From contig CANXME010000893.1 in the NCBI GenBank assembly GCA_948144175.1, forward strand, positions 1-64,000: 64,000 bases of DNA, given 5' to 3'. The notes beneath the pieces were generated by a model, which made no database searches, was not told where the DNA came from, and saw only the letters and a program-made list of their open reading frames with translations. Each line of letters starts with the position of its first letter. Position 1 is the stretch's first letter. Both the position numbers and the translations under genes were made by a program. Shown here in pieces: positions 9,541 through 22,005 of the stretch. Source of the DNA: Closterium sp. NIES-65. Its lineage: Eukaryota > Streptophyta > Zygnematophyceae > Desmidiales > Closteriaceae.

Positions 9541-12500
9541 GCGTCTCCGGATCATTCTCAGGTGCTGCAGCAGTGGGTGCAGAGAGCAACCCACTTCCAC
9601 AGCAGGCTGGGATCTGACGTGGCTCCAGCTGACGTGGCACCAGCGTCAGCTGTAGCGGACTTTTTGGCAGGGTGTTAGGGCAGCAGTGGAGGCGGCAGAG
9701 GATGTGGCTATAGCGGGGGATGAGGAGCAGCAGGAGGGCGTGGCTGTGACTGTAGGCGCGTGTGACTTAGCTGCAGTGCGACAGCTGCAGGGGAATGCGA
9801 GGAAGCGAGGTAAGATGCCACTAGCAAACCATCCACCCCACCTACCAACCACCCTTCCCTTAGCCTTTTCTCCTCAACCCCACCTGGGTGCTATTTTGTC
9901 CTTTATGTTCACATTCCCCCAATCTCTCATTCCCCCAATCTCTCATTCCCCCAATCTCTCATTCCCCCAATCTCTCATTCCCCCAATCTCACATTCCCCC
10001 AATCTCTCATTCCCCCAATCTCTCATTCCCCCAATCTCTCATTCCCCCAATCTCTCATTCCCCCAATCTCTCATTCCCCCAATCTCTCATTCCCCAATCT
10101 CTCATTCTCCCAATCTCTCATTCCCCCAATCTCTCATTCCCCCAATCTCTCATTCCCCCAATCTCTCATTCCCCCAATCTCTCATTCCCCCAATCTCTCA
10201 TTCCCCCAATCTCTCATTCCCCCAATTTCCTATTCCCCCAATCTCTCATTCCCCCAATATCTCATTCCCCCAATCTCTCATTCCCCCAATCTCTCATTCC
10301 CCCAATCTCTCATTCCCCCAATCTCTCATTCCCCCAATCTCTCATTCCCCCAATTTCTCATTCCCCCAATCTCTCATTCCCCCAATCTCTCATTCCCCCA
10401 ATCTCTCATTCCCCCAATCTCTCAGTCTCCCAATTTCTCCTTCACCCCCCTCTCCATCCCCCAGTGGCAGCAGCAGAGGCGATGGCGCAGCAGGTGGGGG
10501 CATTCGAGTCCACGTGTGGGGCAGCTGGACGGGGAAGCGAGGAGGCACTTGTGATTCCCAGAACCTCATTCTCTCCTCTCTTATCCACAACCCCCCCCCC
10601 CTCATCCTGCAGTGGCAGCAGCAGAGGCGATGGCGCAGCAGGTGGGGGCGTTTGAATCCACGTGTGGGGCAGCAGGGCGGGGAAGCGAGGAGGTGGTTAG
10701 GGTGGCCATTCAACAGCTGATGGAGTGAGTATGAGTGCTGCTGCTGCTGCTGCTTCTGCTGCTGCACTGCTGCTGCTTTCCCCCTCCCACTCCTTTCCCC
10801 CCTCCCATTCCATTGCCCCCTCCCATTCCCTTTCCCCCTCCCACTCCCTTCCTCCTCTCACTCCCTTTCCCCCCTCCCATTCCCTTGCCCCCTCCCATTC
10901 CCTTTCCCCCTCCCACTCCCTTTCCTCCTCTCACTCCCTTTCCCCCTCCCATTCCCTTTCCCCTTCCCACTCCCTTTCGGCCTCTCACTCCCTTTCCCCC
11001 TCCCACTTCCTTTCCCCTCTCTCACTCCCTTTCCCCTTCCCATTCCCTTTCCCCCTCCCACTCCCTTTCCGCCTCTCACTCCCTTTCCCCCTCCCACTTC
11101 CTTTCCCCCCTCTCACTCCCATTCCCCCTCCCACTTCCTTTCCCCCCTCTCACTCCCATTCCCCCTCCCATTCCCTTTCCCCCTCCTAATTCCTTTCCGC
11201 CTCCCACACCCTTTCCCCCTCCCACTCCCTTTCCCCCCTCCCACTTCCTTTCCGCCCCCCACTCCCTTTTCCCCTCAAACTCCCTTTCCCCCTCCCACTC
11301 CCTTTCCCCCCTCTCACTCCCTTTTCCCCTCCCACTCCCTTTCCCCCTCTCACTCACTTGCCCCCTCCCTCCTGCAGGGTCGTCGCCAATCAAGGCCTCA
11401 CACTCCATAGGCTTTCCGCTACAGCTGCTACAGCTGCTCCCGCTGCTACAGCCCCTACAGCCGCTACAGCCACTACAGCCGCTACAGGCGGGGAGGAGGA
11501 GCAATGGGAAGATCCCTTGGTGTTGGCCGTGGGAGGGGTGGTGGGAGCAGCGGCTGCGGCACTTAAGAGCTGGCTAAGTGTCGTTGTGGAGGGGAGGAAG
11601 GGGAGGAAGGGAGGAGTGGGAGGAGGTGGAGGTGCGGGGAAGGTGGCAACTGGTGCAGGTGCATCTGGTGGGCATGTACTGTTGCAGCCGCCCAAGGCTG
11701 CTCTAGCTGTAAGTATTTGGTTTTGTGAGATTTTGCCTTTTTTCTCTCTTTGTGTGAGTCCTGGCCTCTCTGTCTGCTTGAGACGGTGTCTGTGTGAGAC
11801 GGTGTCTGTGTGAGACGGTGTCTGTGTGAGACGGTGTCTGTGTGAGACGGTGTCTGTGTGAGTACCTGCATTTGAGGTGCCTCATAAGCTTGTTACCATG
11901 CCAAGCCATCTCACTTTCACATCACACCCATTTCTCTGTACCCCTTATAAACACATGTCGAGTCGACCTCTTCCATTCCCTCTCTTCCGATCCCACTGCT
12001 TCTCTGCAACTCCCCCTTGATGATTTCCCAGGATTTAAGGGAGGCTCGTGATGTGCTGGACGTTGTGGCGGCATGAGCTGGCACGGCTGCACTCGCGCCT
12101 AGTCAGCGTCGTCTGCCGCTCCCAGCTGATGTCAGCATGCGGCCGCATGACCTGGCAGCCAGCATCGCCAGCTCAGCTCCCGGGCCAGGACCACACGATG
12201 GCCCCTGCTGACGTGGCAATGGCGTCTGCTTGCGCTTTCCTGGACCAAGCGATAGACATTCGGCAGCAGGTGAGATTTTTCAGGCGGCAGGTTAGATTCT
12301 CTGGCCGGCAGGGTAGATTCTCCAAGTGTCTGGGAGGTGATACTGAAAGAGTTGGCTTGTGCCTATCGCCATTATCAGTTTCTTTTTGTCCTCTTTTCCA
12401 TCCCTGCAGCATGAGGGGTGGGAGGAGGCGATGACAGCAGCTGCTCTGGTGTGCGACCTGGAAGCTTCCTCAGGCATCAGCAACACCGGTGGTGCTGACG

Positions 12501-15500
12501 TGGACAGGTGGAGGCGCTTCCTGGAGCCACTCACAGACAGCCACGTGGCAGACATTCTCGAAGGTGCGGAACATACGCAGGGGTTTACTGCTGATAGCCT
12601 GTGGAAACCTCTTCTGGTGTGGCTCCCTCCTCCCTCCCTCGTCCGATCCCTCTCAACACCTTCCAACCGCTTCCCCCACCCTCCCCTCCCCCTCTCTCCC
12701 CGCTCACACACAGGCGACCTTGCCAGCTGGCGGGCGGTGCAGGGCATCTACTGGGCGGCAGTGGCCCGGGAGGAGGAGGCACTGGCGGGGCTGCTGCAGG
12801 CGCGACTGGGGGAGGTGCCATCCGCCATGGGGCGGCTGCAGCTGCTGGCGCAGTGCTCGTCCTTTACTGCGCTGCCGCGGGTATGATTTCAGTAGGCTTG
12901 TGTTGTGTGTGGGTCTTGAGCCGACTCAATTGACTGTTCACTCCACTAGGAACGCTCTTACTTGTCCAAAGAGGGTTGTTTTGTTCACTTCAACCTTCAA
13001 GGATGGTTGCTCTCAGTTGTTCATACAGTCGTCCCACTTTTTCCCTTGCTGCTCCTCTGCCTTCCCTCCCTCTCCGTCCTCCACCCTCCTCCCCACCACC
13101 ACGGCAGGTGTCAGCACGCCTGCAGCACGACTTGCAGCAAATGCTGCACGAGGTGGCAGCAGGTGAGAGGGGCGTATGACGCTTTTGAATGCCACCAGTC
13201 GAGGTGTATGGTAGTTGCAAGGCAGATGTTGCACGATAGCTGCTGCTTTCTGAAAGAATGGTGGGAGAGGTGTCTGCAACCCTTATGAGGTGTGTGCAAC
13301 CCTTATGAGGTGTGTGCAACCCTTATGAGGTGTGTGCAACCCTTATGAGGTGTGTGCAACCCTTATGAGGTGTGTGCAACCCTTATGAGGTGTGTGCAAC
13401 CCTTATGAGGTGTGTGCAACCCTTATGAGGTGTGTGCAACCCTTATGAGGTGTGTGCAACCCTTATGAGTGTGTGCAACCCTTATGAGGTGTGTGCAACC
13501 CTTATGAGGTGTGTGCAACCCTTATGAGGTGTGTGCAACCCTTATGAGGTGTGTGCAACCCTTTTGAGAGTTCCCAAAAAGCACATTGTGTCTGCAACCT
13601 TTTGAATGTGCTGCTTCCCTGTGCCCTTACCACCCTTCCACCGCCCCCCTTCCGTTTCTTCCTTCCTCCCCCATTTATTTCCCATCCCCTTTCCCCCTCT
13701 GCTCTCCCGTCTCCATTCCCCAACTCCTTCACCTTTCCTTCCCATTCCCCAACTCCTTCACCTTACCTTCCCATTCCCCATCTTCCGTTTCCTCTCCGCC
13801 TCCCCATTCCCCCTCCCCCACTCTCCTTCCCATCCGCCCTCCCCATTCCCCTTCCCCATCCCCTTTCCCATCTCCCCTCCCCCTCCCCATCCCCCACCCC
13901 CCTCCCCACTCCCCGTCTCCCCTTCGCCAGACGTGCGAGCACTGGAGGAGCAGCTATGGCACCCAACCGCAGCCTGCCACGTGTCCTCTCTTGCCCAGCT
14001 CAGGGGCGTGCCACGTGTTGCCGCCTCAGTGGCCCGCGCCAAAGCCATTCACGGGAAGCTGAGGGCGCTAGACGCGGCCCTGCACGCTCTGCTGGGTGAC
14101 AGCTGGCGCAGCGGGATTGGTCGGGCGGGGAGGGGAGGGAGCAGGAGGGGAAGAGGCGCGGGGGGAGCGGTGGGGATGGGTGGAGATGGGGAGGGAGGGG
14201 TTGAGTGTGGTGGGGCGGGGTGGGGAGCGGTGACGGACGGTGGGCTGCGGAGGTCGATTGCTCGGCTGCTGGAGGAGGCGTTGCAGCAAACGGACCCTCA
14301 GAAAGTGCGTGTTTGTGTGTGAAGAGATAACTCCCGCTACTGGCAACACCAACCATGTGCAGAAGCATGAGTGCGGAGGAGGCAGAGGAGGCCCTCAGAG
14401 GCCCTGTGCTTGCCCCCTGCTCGTCCCGCCCGCTACTAACGAGTGTCTCCCTCTCTTTTCTCCCATCCACCCATCCACTCTCCCTTCCAGACTGTCAACC
14501 CGTGGCTGCAAGAAAAGCTCGCTCCCACCACCACCACCAGCAACAACAGCAGCATGAGTGCGGAGGAGGTAGAGGAGGCCCTACGAGGCCCTGTGCTCGC
14601 CCCCTGCTCGTCCCGCCCTAACAAATCTTTCCCTCTCTCCCCTGAATCCATCCACTCTCCCTTCCAGACCGTCAATCAGTCGCTTCAAGAAAAGCTCGCT
14701 CCCCACACTGGCAGCACCAACAGCAGCAGTAGCATGAGCGCGGAGGAAGCAGAGGAGGCTGTGAGAGGCCCTGTGCTCGCCCCCTGCTCGTCCCTCCCGC
14801 CCCTAACAACTGTCTCCCTCTCCTCCCCATCTACCCATTCATCTTCATCCACTCTCCCTTCCAGACCGTCAATCAGTGGCTGCAAGAAAAGCTCGCTCCC
14901 TGCTCGTCCCCCTGCTCGTCTCCCTGCTCGTCCCCCTTACAAGTGACTCTCTCTCTCCCCCTTCGTCCATCCCTCCACTCTCCCTTCAGACCGTCAACCA
15001 GTGGCTGCAAGAAAAGCTCGCTCCCCACACTGGCAGCACCAGCAGCAGCAGCATGAGCGCGGAGGAAGCAGAGGAGGCTCTCAGAGGCCCTGTGCTCACC
15101 TCCTGCTCGTCCCGCCCGCCCCTGGCTGACGTCAGCAACAGCAGCGCGGCTACAGCCGGGGAGGAGGAGCAGGCGGAGCCGCTGCTACAGCTGCAGGTGA
15201 GGGGGAGAGACAATGAGGGGTGGAAGGTTAGGGGAGGAAGGTTAGGGGTGGGACACTGGCAGGTGAGGGGTGGAAGGTTAGGGGTGGGACACTGGCAGGT
15301 GAGGGATGGAAGGTTAGGGGTGGGACACTGGCAGGACGGGGAGATGAGGCACAGACGACTTGTGTATGGGGAGGAGGAGCAGGCGGAGCCGCTGCTACAG
15401 CTGCAGGTGAGGGGTGGAAGGTTAGGGGTGGGACACTGGCAGGTGAGGGGTGGAAGATTAGGGGTGGGACACTGGCAGGACGGGGAGATGAGGCACACGC

Positions 15501-18500
15501 CCTCCTGCCCCTCTGCCCCTTACTGACCCCCTGCCCTCTGCCCCTTGCCCCTCTGCCCTGCCTGTGTGCTCCCTATGAAACCATAATCCATGCCCCATCT
15601 CCCCCCTCCAGGTGCAGTACAAGGCGAGGCTTCTCCATCTGAGTGACGAAGTTCGCTCTCTAAGAGCATCAGGCTTCCACACCCCGCACCACCTGCTCGC
15701 CTGCGCCTTCTCCGCCTCTGCTGCCGCCTCCTCCGCATCCACCATCTCCCCTCCTGCCCCTCTGCCCCTCCCTGAACCCCTGCCCTCTGCACCTTGCCCC
15801 TCTGCCCTGCCTGTCTGCTCCCTATGCCACATCTCCCCCCACCAGGTGCAGTACAAGACAAGCCTGCTGCATCTGAGCGAGGAGGTCCGCACCCTTCGGG
15901 CATTAGGCTTCCACATCCCGCACCACCTGCTCGCCTGCGCCCTCTCCGCCTCTGCTGCCGCCTCCTCCGCATCCACCATCTCACGAGCGCTCGAGAGCTT
16001 TGCTGATGTCAGCGCTGGCGTCAGCAAGGGCGTGCTGCCGCTGGTGGTGGCTTCGCGAGAAGCGGTGCTGGGGTTAATGCAGAGCGGTGAGTCGGCACGC
16101 GGGTAAGGAAGCAATGGTGGGGGTACTGCACTCTAGTGAGTGGGTGATGCAGTCCGGAAGCAAAAGCGTGCTGCCGCTGGTGGCGACGACAAGGAAAGCG
16201 ATGCTGGGGATAATGCAGAGCGGTGAGACTTGATTGTACAGCAGTAAGGGGGGGTTGGGGATAATGCAGAGCGGTGAGTCATTGCTGCGGAGTGGTAAGG
16301 GTGGATTGGGGATCATGCAGCAAGGGGTGGCTGGGGATAATGCAGAGTGGTAAGTGGTGGTTGGGGATAGTACAAAGCGGCGAGTCATAATTTAAAGGTG
16401 TGGGTAGGGAAGAGGGACGGTGGAAGATATATTTAGTCCCTCTGGTGAGGAAGAAAGAAGAATAGAGAATGGGTTGAGGAGGAAGAGGAGGACGAGCTTG
16501 CAGTGTGCCTGTGGGGTGCTGTCGTGCCGAGGAGGGAACTGGGTGTGTGTTTGAGTCAGCCACCCATCTCAACCACTCCGTTGTCCCCTGACTTCCCCTC
16601 ATGTTCCCCCTTGCTTTCCCCGATTTCACCTCACCATTGGCCACCGTTGCAGGTCAGGGAGTGGTGTGGGAGGAGGAGGGAGCAGGACGAGTTGGCGGTG
16701 TGCCTGTGGGTTGCCGTGGGGTGGGGGGAAGCTTGGCGTATGAGTCTCCCCTTCCACTCCAATGTCTATTGCGGGATAAGAGACGACTTTTGACGTGCCT
16801 CAAATGCCGTGGGGGGAACTTGGCGCATGAGTCTCCCCTTCCACTCCATCGTCTCCTGACTTCCCCTCATGTTACCCTTGGTTCCCCTACTGCCCGCACT
16901 GCAGGCCAGGGCGTTGTGTGGGAGGAGGAGGACGAGTTGCAGTGTGCCTGTGGGATGCAGAGGAGGGAACTTGGTGTTTGAGCCTGTTACCCATCTCAAC
17001 CACTCCTTTGTCCTCTGGCTTCCCTTCATGGTCCCCCTTGCTTCTCCCAATTTCCCCCCCCCTGCAGGTGGAAGTGTGGTGTGGGAGGAGGAGGACGAGG
17101 TGGATGAGTTCGCCGTGTGCCTGTGGGATGCAGTGGAGGCGTTTTCATCTGCAGCTGCTGCGGCCAAGGAGAGGCATGAGGCGGCATGGCAGTGCCTTGA
17201 GCAGATTCGTTCGTGTGCCTATAAGGTGAGTGTGTGTGCCGGTGGTTGGATTGGAGGGTGTTTGCTTGTAAGGCGTGTGCCTGTGGGATGCTGTGGAGGC
17301 GTTTTCAGCCGCTGCTGCTGCCGGCAAGGACAGGCACGAGGCGGCATAGCAGTGCCTTAAGCGTGTCCGATCGTGTGCTGGTGGGAGCTTACAGCAGCTA
17401 AGTCTATAAGGTGAGAGCCTCTAAGCCCGCTCTGCCACTGCTGCTGCTAAGGTCAAGGAGAGGCATGACGCTGCATGGCATTGCCGAAACCATGAGCTTG
17501 CTCTAAAGAGTTTTGTCTAATAGCACAAAGCGTCTAACCTTAATGTTTTCTCCGTCCTCTTTTTTTTCCTCCATCCCCTCTCACCGAATCAGGACCTGCC
17601 AACTCATCTCCGCCAGCTGGCGCACGCGGTAATTGCAGCGATCTCCCGGCCGCCTTACCCGGCTGCCATGTCAGCTGCCACGTCAGCAGTGTGGCAGCAT
17701 GAGGTGGCTGCCACGTGGGCCGCCCCGCTGCTGATGCAAGCACAGGCGGCTCTGCAGCAGAAGCTGACGTCAGCGCTCTGCTGCTGGCTGAAGAAATGGA
17801 AGGACCTGATTGGAGGAGACTCTCCTGCTGCTACAGCTGCTGCTACAGCCGCCACGGGTGCCAAATCTGCTACAGCTTCTGCTGCTGCTGCTGCGGCGGC
17901 AGCGGCTGCTAGGGTTAATGAGGTCTCTAAGGGATCCCCTGAGCGTGTAGGGGGTCTGCAGGTGGTGGTGAGAGAGATTGAGGCTGTGCTTTCACTGCAC
18001 GGGCCCTCTGGTGTAGTGAAGGAACGAGCTGGTGGAGGAGCCGACGCAGCAGGGGCGGCAGGAGCGGCAGGGGCGGCAGGAGTAGTGGGAGGAGATTTGA
18101 ATGGCGGGGATGGGAGCGAGACTGAGTCGTTTGTGCTGCAGCTTCTGCAGGAGCAGATGGGGATGCTGACGCACCGAGTGGCTGTGAGGGGGTCAAACGC
18201 AGGGGCGGTTAGAGTGGAAGGAGGAGGAGCGAGTGGCAGGATGGAGGTGGAGGTACAGCCTCCTCTCTGCGAGTCTCAGCAGCGGCTCCAGGACTGTGTT
18301 CAGCTGTTGCTCGCTCCCGCTCTCTCTGCTGCTGCAGAGGCCAATAGCGTCCTCTCCTCCGCCTCTGCGGCTTTCTTGCTCCCTCCCACTCCCTCGAATG
18401 GTCCCTCTGCTGCTGCTGAAGCCAGCAGCATGCACTCATCCGCCTCTGCTGCCCTGCATCCCATGGCTGCTGGTAACTTCAGTGACGTCAGCAGCAGCGA

Positions 18501-21500
18501 CAGCATGGGTAGCTATCACAGCACTGCAAGGGGCGGGGCTAGTGTGGGCAGTCTGTTAGTAGTGAGCTGTGTGGTTCCGGCTCGGCTGGAGGCGTGTGCG
18601 TATGGGGTGGTGGATGCAGTGGTTGGGGCGGCTGAGGGGTGGGTGGGCGAGTGGAGGGTGAGAGTGGCACAGGCGGAAGGGAAGATGGAGAGATGCGCCC
18701 GTGCTGCTGCTGCTGCTGCTGTAGCTGCTGCTGCTGCTGCTGCTGCCCCAGCTGCTGTTAGCGAAAGTTCCAACACCTCCCTTCCCCCGCCTTCGACTGA
18801 ACTCTGGCGTTCCCTTATGAACGAAATTCAGCAGGTTCGTAACCAGCTGGCTGCCAAACCTGCAGTGGTTAGGTTCGGCACAGCTGACCGAACCTCGCTC
18901 TTAGCCTTGGACGCAGGCTCGGTGAGGGAGGCACTGGTGGGTCGGTGTGAGGCTTGGATTCGGGCGGCTGAGGAGGATATAGAAGGCAGGGCGGTTCGGG
19001 GTTGTAGAGAGGCGATTAAAGAGGTATCTGAGCTGAAGAAACTACTGGAGTTGATTAAGAGGGAGGCAGAGGGGGAACTTATGAGTAGAGATAGGGAACA
19101 GAGGCTCGGGCGAGTGAGAGAGGGAGAGGAGGGTGAGGAGGGGGAGCAGGGAGAGGAGGAACAGGAGGGAGAGAAGGGAGCGGAGAACAAGGCAGCTATG
19201 GGTAATGGTGGTGCGGATAAGGGTGAAGGATTGAGTGGGGATGTGCGGAGGCTGGTAGAGCATCTAGAGAGAGTGAGGGAGGCGGAGAGGAGGGTAGGAG
19301 AGGTGAGTGATGGAGTGGAGAAACTCAGGCCGTTAGTAGAGGCGGCTGTTTCTAAGGGAGGGGGAAGTGGCAAGGGGAAAAGGAGCACTAGCAGCAGCAG
19401 CAGCGGTGGTAGGAGCAGTAGTGCCGGGGTTGGGATGGCGCTGGTACAGGCAAGCTGGAAAGAGCTGGAGAAGGAGTGGGGAGAATTGGAATGGGCAAGA
19501 AAGGCTGTATTGGGAGGGAGAAAGGCAGGAGCAGAAGCAGCACGAAAGGGAGTAGAAGCTGCAGCAGGAGAATCCCCCAGCGGGATAGTTTTCCTCCAGG
19601 GGCTTGTGAGCATGCAGGTGTTGAGTGCGGTGCAGGTGCATGTGGGGGAGGTGGGGAGGCGTATGGAGGAGCTTGAGACGTGGTGGGACGCTGCTGCTCC
19701 TACCAGTGCGGATTGCTCTCGAGGCAGGGCTGCTGGGGCGCTGGTGCAGTGCGCACGCTTAGTGGGGCAGCTTAAAACGAGGATAGAGCTCATGAGGAGG
19801 GCGATTGGGCTGGTGGGAGGGGCGGGCGGGGAGGAGGAGGAGGAGGAGGAGGAGGTGGGGAGAGTGGAGGGGAGGTTAGAGAGGGTGGTTGCAGAGGGGG
19901 AGGAGATGCAGCGTATGTGGCTGTTGATTAATCATCTTTTGGATGTTATTGCCTCTGTGGAGGGGATTAGGGTTGCGGATTTCAACCCTGAATCGGACTT
20001 AACCCCTCTGCACTCCGCCTTGAGCGACGTGAACCAGGAGGAAGAGGTATTCGGGCAGCACGGTGCGTTCCGGGCAGTTCAATCGGCTGCCCGGAAACTA
20101 ATTGCGAGCCTAGGTCTGGTGTCGAAGCTAGTTAAAGCCTCGCTGCAAGAGGCCCATTGGAGAGCCCTCGCCCGAGCATTGGGGTTCCAAGCCAAGGGCG
20201 GGCTCGGCGCCGGAGGTACCCTGCAGGTTCGGGATCTGGTTCGGGCGCTGGGAGGCTTGGAGGGTCGGGCGGCAGCGGAGCAGGTTTTATCTGCCGTCCA
20301 GGGGGAGGTGGCATTGAGACAGTTTATGGATAAGGTTGAAAAGGAGTGGGGCGAGCAGGAGTGGGCTTTTAAGGGGTTTAGAGACAAGTGGAAAATCGTG
20401 GGGAATTTGGGGGTGGTTGGGGAAATGGTGCTAGAGCATTTGAGTATGCTTGGAGCGATGAAGCAGTCTCCCTTCTTCCCTCCGTTTAGAGAGGCTGTGA
20501 GGGAGTGGGAGGGGCGACTGGGGCAGCTGAGTGAGCTGGTGGATGCGCTAGCAGACGCGCAGTCCAAGTGGGTCCGTTTGGAAGCACTCATGACGTCACC
20601 TGCCGTCCGGTCGATGCTACCCGACACGCACCGCGCCTTCCACGAAGCTTCCCTCCCGTTCACGGAGTTCCTGGGATCGCTCGCCGCCCGCCCTCTCGCG
20701 ATCGACCTGGAGGGACTTGCGGACGAGGACGACGGAGCCGGGCGGCAGGTTTTGGCGGTTTGTGCGGAGGTGTTTGGGCGGGTGCTTTTGGAGGTTCAGG
20801 CACATCTGGACAAGCAGAGGCGGATGCTGCCAAGGCTGTACTTCCTGGGGGATGACGATCTGTTACAGCTCATCTCTGCTTCGCCCTCTGATTTATCTGC
20901 GGTATGTTTCTGTGTGGGCACGAAAATATGTGTACGTGTATGTCAAGTGAGTGTGCGAGTTGCCGCATCTGGACAAGCAGAGGCGGATGCTGCCAAGGCT
21001 CTACTTTCTCAGGGATGACGATCTGCTGCAGCTCATTTCTGCGTCCCCCACAGACCTCTCTGCTGTGAGTTGAATATTGGGTTTCATGTGTATGACGAGG
21101 GCTACCAAAGCTGTACTTCCTGGGGGATGACGATCTGCTGCAGCTCATCTCCGCCTCGCCCTCAGACCTGTCTGCGGTACGCATTGGTTCACTTGCATGC
21201 ATGTCTCTCTGGGTCAGTTATGTGCATGTCTAGGCGGATGCTGCCAAGGCTCTACTTTCTCAGGGATGACGATCTGCTGCAGCTCATCTCTGCATCGCCT
21301 TTGGACCTCTCTGTGGTAAGTATATGTGTCTGTGTATGTGTGCACGGATGCTGCCGAGGCTGTACTTCCTGGGAGACGATGATCTGCTGCAGCTCATCTC
21401 CGCCTCGCCTTCGGATCTATCTGCTGTAAGTCTGAGTATGAATGAAGTGTCACTTCTGAGTCGACTCAAAAGACAAGCAGAGGCGGATGCTGCCGAGGCT

Positions 21501-21738
21501 GTACTTCCTGGGCGATGACGACCTGCTGCAGCTCATATCCGCATCACCATCAGACCTCTCTGCTGTACGTTTATGTGCATGTGTCTGTGTATGTGTATGT
21601 GTATGTGCGTATGATATGGTTTATGAGTGTGCGGATGCTGCCAAGGCTGTACTTCCTTGGAGACAACCATCTGCTGCAGCTCATGTCTGCCGACCTCTCT
21701 GCGGTAAGTAGATGTGTCTTTGTCTGTGTCTGTGCATA

Positions 21739-21811
<73 letters not shown>

Positions 21812-21941
21812 GTGTGATATGGTTTATGTGTGTGCGGATGCTGCCAAGGCTGTACTTCCTTGGAGACAACCATCTGCTGCAGCTCATGTCTGCCAACCTC
21901 TCTGCGGTAAGTAGATGTGTCTGTGTCTGTGTCTGTGCATA

Positions 21942-22005
<64 letters not shown>

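Larger units (their letters stand above)
9541..17225 (+). other. Dynein tail (DHC_N1-like) exons 1-11
   Basis: Eleven short exons encode the stem that binds intermediate and light-intermediate chains. Recognisable tail landmarks include [10 protein letters not shown]...LLGDSW (13931 exon), [11 protein letters not shown] (14990), [20 protein letters not shown] (15846) and VVWEEEDE...QCLEQI (17068). Near 9671 one extra G breaks [16 protein letters not shown]. The 12032 exon is 238 nt with one base too many near 12070, where VLDVVA changes frame into [10 protein letters not shown]. Between exons lie minisatellites and exon-edge copies. The alignment is by motif only and is weaker than in the motor. 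Confidence -1.

Noticed and set aside
9686-10720. 344-codon open frame with a 16-residue period
   Set aside because: Only its first 40 codons are dynein exon; the rest reads through a donor site (9810) into a 16-bp intronic array.
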